The notes beneath the pieces were generated by a model. The model was not told where the DNA came from. It did no database searches and saw only the letters and a list, made by a program, of their open reading frames with translations. DNA of 5,060 nt from an uncultured Eubacteriales bacterium. GTDB taxonomy: Bacteria; Bacillota; Clostridia; Christensenellales; Aristaeellaceae. Within the stretch, counting starts at the first letter, position 1. Each line of letters starts with the position of its first letter. Location: contig USFL01000137.1 in NCBI GenBank assembly GCA_900553905.1, positions 1 to 5,060 of the forward strand, in the 5' to 3' direction. Shown here in pieces: positions 1 to 5,060 of this stretch. Made by a program: the position numbers and the translations under genes.

Positions 1-385
1 TCATGTGGCCGTCCATGCCGCAAAGGCCGATGGCCTTGCCGCCCATGGACTGGATGTAGCCCACGAGGCTCTTGCCCACCTTGCCGGCCAGCACCATTTG
101 CACGATGTCGGCGGCCTCGCGGTCGGTCACGCGCAGGCCGTCGATGAATTCGGACTTCTTTCCGAGGCGTTTGAGAAGGTCGGTGATCTCCGGGCCGCCG
201 CCATGCACCAGCACGACCTTCACGCCCACGAGCGTGAGCAGCAGCAGATCGCCCATCACGGCGCGCTTGAGGTCCTCGTTGATCATGGCATTTCCGCCGT
301 ATTTGATGACGACGATTTTCTGGTTATAGGCTTTGATATAGGGGAGGGCCTGAATCAGGACCTCCGCCCGCTGGTCGATGGTCAT
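1..385 (-). CDS. argB: Acetylglutamate kinase, N-terminal part (cut by window edge)
   Basis: Phosphorylates N-acetyl-L-glutamate with ATP, the second step of arginine synthesis, in the cytoplasm. The ATG is at 385-383, and 128 codons are readable down to base 2 with no stop, so the 3' part lies outside the window; the family is usually near 290-300 residues. Visible amino-acid-kinase motifs are KYGGNA (residues 28-33, the nucleotide-binding Lys-Gly-Gly), HGGGPEI (61-67, glycine-rich substrate loop), FIDGLRVTD (80-88, with the Arg that contacts acetylglutamate) and AGKVGK (100-105). About 20 residues precede the first strand. Such an N-terminal helix is known from arginine-inhibited hexameric kinases and absent from the E. 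coli enzyme, so feedback control by arginine is likely, though the C-terminal part of that site is not visible. The start lies 17 bases after the argJ stop, behind an AAGGAGA site, so it is the fourth gene of the arginine operon. Identification is firm. Confidence 0.95.
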   Translation of the reverse strand, partial: MTIDQRAEVLIQALPYIKAYNQKIVVIKYGGNAMINEDLKRAVMGDLLLLTLVGVKVVLVHGGGPEITDLLKRLGKKSEFIDGLRVTDREAADIVQMVLAGKVGKSLVGYIQSMGGKAIGLCGMDGHM

Positions 386-390
386 GGCTT

Positions 391-397
391 TCTCCTT
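391..397 (-). promoter_or_regulatory. Ribosome binding site of argB
   Basis: AAGGAGA on the minus strand ends 5 bases before the ATG at 385-383. It fills most of the 17-base gap after the argJ stop and fixes the argB start, which matters because the gene is incomplete in this window. Confidence 0.85.
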
Positions 398-402
398 ATG
401 CA

Positions 403-1635
403 TCAGGTGCGGTAGTCGCCGTTGATCTTGACGTAGTCGTAGGTGAGGTCGCAACCCCAGGCCTTGGCGGAGGCGCTGCCGCTGTTGAGCGCTACCTGCA
501 CGGTGATCTCGTCATCCGTGAGGATCTCCTTGGCGGTCTCCTCGCTGAACGCCACGCCCGCGCCGCCGCGGCATACGGGAATCAGGCCCCGGTTGGAGCG
601 GAAGTTCACGTCCACCTTGCTTACATCCACGTCCGCCCCGGCATAGCCGATGGCGCACAGCACGCGGCCCCAGTTGGCGTCGGCGCCGAAGATGGCGGCC
701 TTGAGCAGGGTGCTCTTGATGACGGCCTTGGCGACCAGCTTGGCAGCAGCGGTGCTCTTGGCGCCCGTCACCTCGCAGGCGAGCAGCTTGGTCGCGCCCT
801 CGCCGTCCTTGGCCATGATGGCGCACAGCTTCTCGCACACCTTGTAGAGCGCCGCGACGAACGCCTCGTAATCCGTGCCCATGCAGGCCTCGATGGGGGC
901 GTTGCCCGCCATGCCGTTGGCCAGGATGGAGACCATGTCGTTGGTGGAGGTGTCGCCGTCCACGCTGAGCATGTTGAAGGTATCGGCCGTCACGGTGGTC
1001 AGCGCGCGCTTGAGCGCCACGGAGGAGATGGCCGCGTCGGTGGTGAGGAAGCACAGCATGGTGGCCATGTTGGGCGCGATCATGCCGCTGCCCTTGGAGA
1101 TGCCACCCAGCTTGCACATTTTGCCGCCCAGGGGGAAGCGCACGGCGACCTCCTTGGAGACGGTGTCGGTGGTCATGATGGCCTCGGCCGCGCGGGTACC
1201 GCCGGCGGGGGTGTCCTCCAGCGAATCGGCCAGCTTGCCGAAGTTCTTCTGGAAGGGCTCCAGCGTCATGGGCTGGCCGATCACGCCCGTGGAAGCTACG
1301 ATCACGTCGTCGGCCTTCACGCCGATGTACTGCTCCACCAGGGCGCACATGCCTTCGGCGATTTCGATGCCGTTGGCGTTGCAGGTGTTGGCGTTGCCGC
1401 TGTTGCAGATAACGGCCTGCGCGATGCCGTTTTCCACGTGCTTTTGCGTAACGAGGATGGGCGCGCCCTTGACCAGGTTCTGCGTATAGACGCAGGCGGC
1501 GTTGGCGGGCACTTCGCTGACGATGAGGGCCACGTCGCGCCGGGTGCGGTTGCGGCGGATGCCCATGTGCTCGCCCGTGGCGGAGAAGCCCTGCGCGGCT
1601 GTTGCGCCGCCGGCGATGAAGGTGATTTCTGACAT
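403..1635 (-). CDS. argJ: Glutamate N-acetyltransferase / ornithine acetyltransferase
   Basis: Transfers acetyl from N2-acetylornithine to glutamate, closing the acetyl cycle of arginine synthesis; some family members also use acetyl-CoA for the first step. The 410-residue product is of usual full length. The self-cleavage site is seen in NMATMLCF (residues 189-196): cleavage between Ala191 and Thr192 gives alpha and beta chains, with Thr192 as the catalytic nucleophile. Other ArgJ marks are ASTGVIG (114-120, oxyanion-hole Thr-Gly), KGSGMIAPN (181-189), DGEGATK (277-283), GADANWGR (317-324, usually GADPNWGR) and the C-terminal INGDYRT, which carries substrate contacts in the family. The ATG at 1635 follows a GGAAGGGGGA site 5 bases upstream. 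It lies 51 bases after argC, with a hairpin in the gap, and 17 bases before argB. Sequence alone does not decide whether it is mono- or bifunctional; since argA is not visible here, a bifunctional enzyme is possible. Confidence 0.97.
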   Translation of the reverse strand: MSEITFIAGGATAAQGFSATGEHMGIRRNRTRRDVALIVSEVPANAACVYTQNLVKGAPILVTQKHVENGIAQAVICNSGNANTCNANGIEIAEGMCALVEQYIGVKADDVIVASTGVIGQPMTLEPFQKNFGKLADSLEDTPAGGTRAAEAIMTTDTVSKEVAVRFPLGGKMCKLGGISKGSGMIAPNMATMLCFLTTDAAISSVALKRALTTVTADTFNMLSVDGDTSTNDMVSILANGMAGNAPIEACMGTDYEAFVAALYKVCEKLCAIMAKDGEGATKLLACEVTGAKSTAAAKLVAKAVIKSTLLKAAIFGADANWGRVLCAIGYAGADVDVSKVDVNFRSNRGLIPVCRGGAGVAFSEETAKEILTDDEITVQVALNSGSASAKAWGCDLTYDYVKINGDYRT

Positions 1636-1659
1636 TGTGATCCCCCTTCCAGATTGCTC

Positions 1660-1689
1660 AAAAAGCGGACGGGCAAGGCCCGCCCGTCA
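1660..1689 (-). terminator. Possible weak terminator or attenuating hairpin between argC and argJ
   Basis: On the minus strand, GACGGGC (1688-1682) pairs exactly with GCCCGTC (1674-1668) across a 7-base loop, and a run of five T (1664-1660) follows after three bases. The first arm starts inside the argC stop codon (TGA, 1689-1687). The short stem and five-base U-run make it weaker than the serA terminator. Since argJ and argB plainly belong to the same pathway and no promoter is evident in the 51-base gap, partial termination or an mRNA processing/stability element is more likely than a full stop. Confidence 0.4.
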
Positions 1690-2619
1690 AAGCGCCAGCC
1701 CCGTGAGAGGCGGCGCGCCCAGGACCAGGTTGAGACATTCGATGGCCGCTCCGCAGGCGCCCTTGCCTAGGTTGTCAAAGCGCGCGTAGGCGATCATGCG
1801 CTCGTCGTTGCCGGTGACCAGCAGCTCCATGCGGTCGCTGCCGCTGAGGGCCATGCTGTCGATGACGGCTTCGGGGTTGTCCTCCAGCACCCGCACCAGC
1901 GCCGCGCCCTCGAAAAATGTGCGGTAGGCGCCGCTCACCTCGGCGAGCGAAGCCCTGCGGGACAGGATGCCCTCGGTGAGCGGGAGGCTCACCAGCATGC
2001 CGCTGAACACGTCCATCACCACAGGCTGGAACACCGGCGCACGGTTCAGGCCGCATACGTGCATGATCTCGGGCAGGTGCTTGTGGCTCTGACCCACGGC
2101 GTAGGGCCGCGGCGCGTGCAGCTCGCCGGGCCGGTCGGGCGCCTCGTAGTCGGCGATCATGCGCTTGCCGCCCCCGGAATAGCCCGTGAGCGACAAAAGC
2201 GACAGCGGCGCATCCGGCGAAAGGAGGCCGGCGTCCACCAGCGGCTTGATCAGCGCGATACACCCGCTGGCATGGCAGCCCGGCACGGCGATGCGCCGGG
2301 CGCTGCTAACGGCCTTGGCCTGCGCCGCCCCCAGCTCCGGAAAGCCGTATGTAAAACGCGGGTCCGTGCGGTGGGCGGTGGAGGCGTCCAGAATCACGCC
2401 TTCCGACTCGCCCAGGGCGGCCACCAGCTCGCGGCTGGCGGCGTCGGGCAGGCAGAGGATGGTGGCGTCGGCCCGGCGGGCCATGGCGGCGCGGGCGTCA
2501 AGGTCCTTGCGCTTCTCCTCCGGGAGCGAGAGGAGCGAAATGTCCTCCCGCCCGGCGAGGCGATCCCGCACCCGCAGGCCCGTGGTTCCCTGGTCGCCGT
2601 CGATGAATACGCTGAACAT
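1687..2619 (-). CDS. argC: N-acetyl-gamma-glutamyl-phosphate reductase, type 2 (short form)
   Basis: Reduces N-acetylglutamyl phosphate with NADPH to N-acetylglutamate semialdehyde, the third step of arginine synthesis. The 310-residue product matches the short type-2 subfamily rather than the longer (about 340-residue) type found in E. coli and Bacillus. It opens with VFIDGDQGTTGL (residues 4-15), where the type-1 enzyme has a GASGYxG dinucleotide loop, then LSLPEEKRKD (30-39) and DASTAHRT (78-85). The catalytic cysteine is Cys115 in VPGCHASG (112-119). GYSGGGK (146-152) and SHKHLPEI (178-185), which holds the likely catalytic His, follow, then DNLGKGACGAA (282-292) near the C-terminus. The start lies only 3 bases after the argG stop and its Shine-Dalgarno sequence is inside argG, so translational coupling is likely. 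The reading frame is intact. The reductase identity is firm; the subfamily placement rests on length and motifs. Confidence 0.95.
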   Translation of the reverse strand: MFSVFIDGDQGTTGLRVRDRLAGREDISLLSLPEEKRKDLDARAAMARRADATILCLPDAASRELVAALGESEGVILDASTAHRTDPRFTYGFPELGAAQAKAVSSARRIAVPGCHASGCIALIKPLVDAGLLSPDAPLSLLSLTGYSGGGKRMIADYEAPDRPGELHAPRPYAVGQSHKHLPEIMHVCGLNRAPVFQPVVMDVFSGMLVSLPLTEGILSRRASLAEVSGAYRTFFEGAALVRVLEDNPEAVIDSMALSGSDRMELLVTGNDERMIAYARFDNLGKGACGAAIECLNLVLGAPPLTGLAL

Positions 2620-2622
2620 GGC

Positions 2623-3858
<1,236 letters not shown>

Positions 3859-3866
3859 AGCAAATG

Positions 3867-3873
3867 CCTCCTT
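3867..3873 (-). promoter_or_regulatory. Ribosome binding site of argG
   Basis: AAGGAGG on the minus strand is a near-perfect anti-16S match ending 8 bases before the ATG at 3858. It fixes the argG start and lies directly next to, and slightly overlapping, the proposed operator. Confidence 0.9.
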
Positions 3874-3906
3874 GAATGATTATGCATGTATTATGCATAT
3901 TATGCA
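3871..3906 (-). promoter_or_regulatory. Probable ArgR (arginine repressor) operator, tandem ARG-box-like repeats
   Basis: The octamer TGCATAAT occurs three times on the minus strand (3906-3899, 3897-3890, 3886-3879). TGCATAATATGCA (3906-3894) is a perfect palindrome about a central A. TGCATAATCATTCA (3886-3873) has the TGNAT-4-ATTCA layout of the classical ARG-box core. The two centres lie about 20.5 bases apart, close to the 20-21 expected for paired 18-bp boxes bound by one ArgR hexamer. A further 19-bp inverted repeat with 7-bp arms (3899-3881) bridges them. The block covers the -10 hexamer and the predicted transcription start, an ideal place for repression. That ArgR binds here is inferred from these matches and from the genes downstream; no regulator gene is in the window. 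Confidence 0.75.
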
Positions 3907-3918
3907 GGGGCTTGTCAA
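3890..3918 (-). promoter_or_regulatory. Sigma-A (sigma-70) type promoter of the arg operon
   Basis: On the minus strand the -35 box is TTGACA (3918-3913), a perfect consensus match. After exactly 17 bases the -10 box is CATAAT (3895-3890), one mismatch from TATAAT. Transcription would start near 3883, giving a leader of about 25 bases that carries the argG ribosome binding site. An A-tract (3938-3932), around -50 to -55, could act as an UP-like element; a second A-run lies at 3961-3956. So short a leader leaves no room for a riboswitch or leader-peptide attenuator, which fits control by a DNA-binding repressor. Confidence 0.85.
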
Positions 3919-3974
3919 GGGGTCCTACGTATTTTTTTGGAGAATGTGCAAAAGATTTTTTGTTCGGGGATACC

Positions 3975-4013
3975 AAAAAAGGAGGAAAGCCAATCGGCGT
4001 TTCCTCCTTTTTT
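3975..4013 (-). terminator. Intrinsic terminator after serA
   Basis: A perfect 14-bp inverted repeat: on the minus strand AAAAAAGGAGGAAA (4013-4000) pairs with TTTCCTCCTTTTTT (3988-3975) around an 11-base loop. The loop may form a further 3-bp GCC/GGC stem. The first arm begins 17 bases after the serA stop, and the final six T form the U-tract. It separates serA from the arginine promoter. The symmetric A/T ends mean it could also stop transcripts coming from the other strand. Confidence 0.92.
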
Positions 4014-4030
4014 GTATGAATATGGGGAAA

Positions 4031-5059
4031 TCAACCCTTTGCCGGTATCCGCAGCCGGATGACGCCCGGCAGGGCTTTCAGCTGGGTCTGGAGCATGTCG
4101 TCGGGCTCACGGTCCAGCTCGAGGACGGTGACGGCCATATCGCGGCGGCTCTTGTTGAGCATGTTGTTGATGTTGATCTTGCGCGCGCCGATGGCGGCGG
4201 AGATGGCCGACACCATGCCGGGCTCGTTTTCATGGATGATGAGCACGCGCACGCCCTCGCTGTGGCCCAGGAGGATCTCCGGGAAATTGACGGAATTGCG
4301 GATCTGGCCGTCCTCCAGATAGTCGCGCAGCTCGCGGGCGGCCATGTCGGCGCAGTTGACCTCGCTTTCGGGCGTGGAGGCGCCCAGGTGCGGAATGGCG
4401 ATGGCGTTCTTCATCTTGAGCACGTCCTGGGTGGGGAAGTCGGTCACGTAGCTGGCGACCTTGCCGCTTTCCAGCGCGGCGGCCAGGGCCTGCGCGTCGG
4501 CCAGCTCGGCGCGGCTGAAGTTGAGCAGATGCACGCCGTCCTTCATCTGGGCGATGGAGGCCGCGCCGAACATGCCGCGGGTGGCGTCGGTGAGGGGCAC
4601 ATGGACGGTGATATAGTCGGCGGACTGATAGATCTCATCCACGGAGGAGGAGCGCTTGATGGCGCGGCTGAGGGACCAGGCGCTTTCCACGCTGATAAAG
4701 GGGTCGTAGCCGATGACGTTCATGCCCAGGCCCTGTGCGGCGGCGTTGGCCACGAGCGCGCCGATGGCGCCCAGGCCGATGACGCCCAGCGTCTTGCCGC
4801 GCACCTCGGGACCCGCGAACTGGGCCTTGCCCTTTTCGACCAGCTTGGCGACCTCCGCGCCCTGACCGTCCAGGGTGCGCGCCCAGTCGATGCCGCCGGC
4901 CACGTTGCGGCTGCCCAGCATGAGGCCGCAGATGACCAGCTCAGCCACGGCGTTGGCGTTGGCGCCGGGGGTGTTGAAGACCACGATGCCGCGCTTGGTG
5001 CACTCGTCGATGGGGATGTTGTTGGTGCCCGCGCCCGCGCGCGCGATGGCCAGCAGGCT
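4031..5059 (-). CDS. serA: D-3-phosphoglycerate dehydrogenase, ACT-domain form, lacking its N-terminus (cut by window edge)
   Basis: Oxidises 3-phosphoglycerate to 3-phosphohydroxypyruvate with NAD, the first step of serine synthesis. The frame is open from base 5059 to the stop at 4033-4031, giving 342 residues. The GTG at 4984-4982 is an internal Val, because the conserved upstream segment IARAGAGTNNIPIDE (fragment residues 5-19) is in frame. About 45-50 N-terminal residues of a roughly 390-residue family lie outside the window. The NAD-binding Rossmann motif is GVIGLGAIG (92-100). The active site shows NFSRAEL (180-186, Arg183) and PHLGASTPESE (223-233, His224). Between these, YVTDFPTQD replaces the usual DVFxxEP stretch with its acid. 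A single C-terminal ACT domain (about 270-341, VRVLIIHENEPGMV onward) is the usual site of serine feedback binding. A terminator follows directly. A related 2-hydroxyacid dehydrogenase role cannot be fully excluded, but the ACT domain and motifs favour SerA. Confidence 0.92.
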   Translation of the reverse strand, partial: SLLAIARAGAGTNNIPIDECTKRGIVVFNTPGANANAVAELVICGLMLGSRNVAGGIDWARTLDGQGAEVAKLVEKGKAQFAGPEVRGKTLGVIGLGAIGALVANAAAQGLGMNVIGYDPFISVESAWSLSRAIKRSSSVDEIYQSADYITVHVPLTDATRGMFGAASIAQMKDGVHLLNFSRAELADAQALAAALESGKVASYVTDFPTQDVLKMKNAIAIPHLGASTPESEVNCADMAARELRDYLEDGQIRNSVNFPEILLGHSEGVRVLIIHENEPGMVSAISAAIGARKININNMLNKSRRDMAVTVLELDREPDDMLQTQLKALPGVIRLRIPAKG

Positions 5060-5060
5060 G

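Noticed and set aside
5..415. A 136-codon open frame on the plus strand opposite argB
   Set aside because: It is antisense to clear acetylglutamate kinase motifs, has low-complexity His/Ala/Asp composition, and has no Shine-Dalgarno site.
512..1348. A 278-codon minus-strand frame within argJ in another phase
   Set aside because: Its Arg/Gly/His-rich translation is typical of a shifted reading of a GC-rich gene, and the argJ frame has intact family motifs throughout.
3859..4030. A riboswitch, T-box or leader-peptide attenuator before argG
   Set aside because: The predicted transcription start leaves only about 25 bases of leader, and the one strong hairpin in the gap lies upstream of the promoter and belongs to serA.
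4031..4984. serA starting at the GTG at 4984
   Set aside because: The frame continues upstream to the window edge with the conserved ARAGAGTNNIP segment, so this codon is an internal valine and the true start is outside the window.

Overview
The window is a GC-rich bacterial locus for amino-acid biosynthesis. Every supported gene lies on the minus strand, so transcription runs from high to low coordinates. In that order it holds a 5'-truncated serA (phosphoglycerate dehydrogenase, 5059-4031), an intrinsic terminator, a strong sigma-A-type promoter with operator-like repeats, and an arginine operon argG-argC-argJ-argB (3858 to beyond the left edge). Only the first 128 codons of argB are present.

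Organism: the protein styles (a short ACT-domain SerA of the clostridial kind, and the Bacillus/Clostridium-like order argC-argJ-argB), the strong AAGGAGG Shine-Dalgarno site and the TTGACA promoter suggest a GC-rich Firmicute, probably a Clostridia lineage such as a gut anaerobe. This is inference; no species can be named from the sequence alone.

Layout: 385-2 argB; 1635-403 argJ; 1689-1660 a small hairpin with a U-run between argC and argJ; 2619-1687 argC, belonging to the short type-2 subfamily; 3858-2623 argG; 3918-3871 promoter overlapped by three TGCATAAT repeats that look like tandem ARG boxes; 4013-3975 a perfect 14-bp stem terminator; 5059-4031 serA. The only gap of any size (3859-4030, 172 bases) is fully explained by the terminator, an A-tract-rich upstream promoter region, the promoter/operator and the argG ribosome binding site.

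How the genes work together: ArgJ makes N-acetylglutamate (recycling acetyl from N-acetylornithine), ArgB phosphorylates it and ArgC reduces the acyl phosphate to the semialdehyde. ArgD (not in the window) would aminate that, ArgJ releases ornithine, and after carbamoylation ArgG condenses citrulline with aspartate. ArgR with arginine probably represses the set at the operator, and the N-terminal helix of ArgB suggests feedback inhibition by arginine as well. SerA is a separate transcription unit that starts serine synthesis from 3-phosphoglycerate.

I found no new or undescribed system. The points worth a second look are the operator architecture, the type-2 ArgC inside an otherwise classical argCJB order, the argC-argJ hairpin and the unusual active-site segment of SerA.
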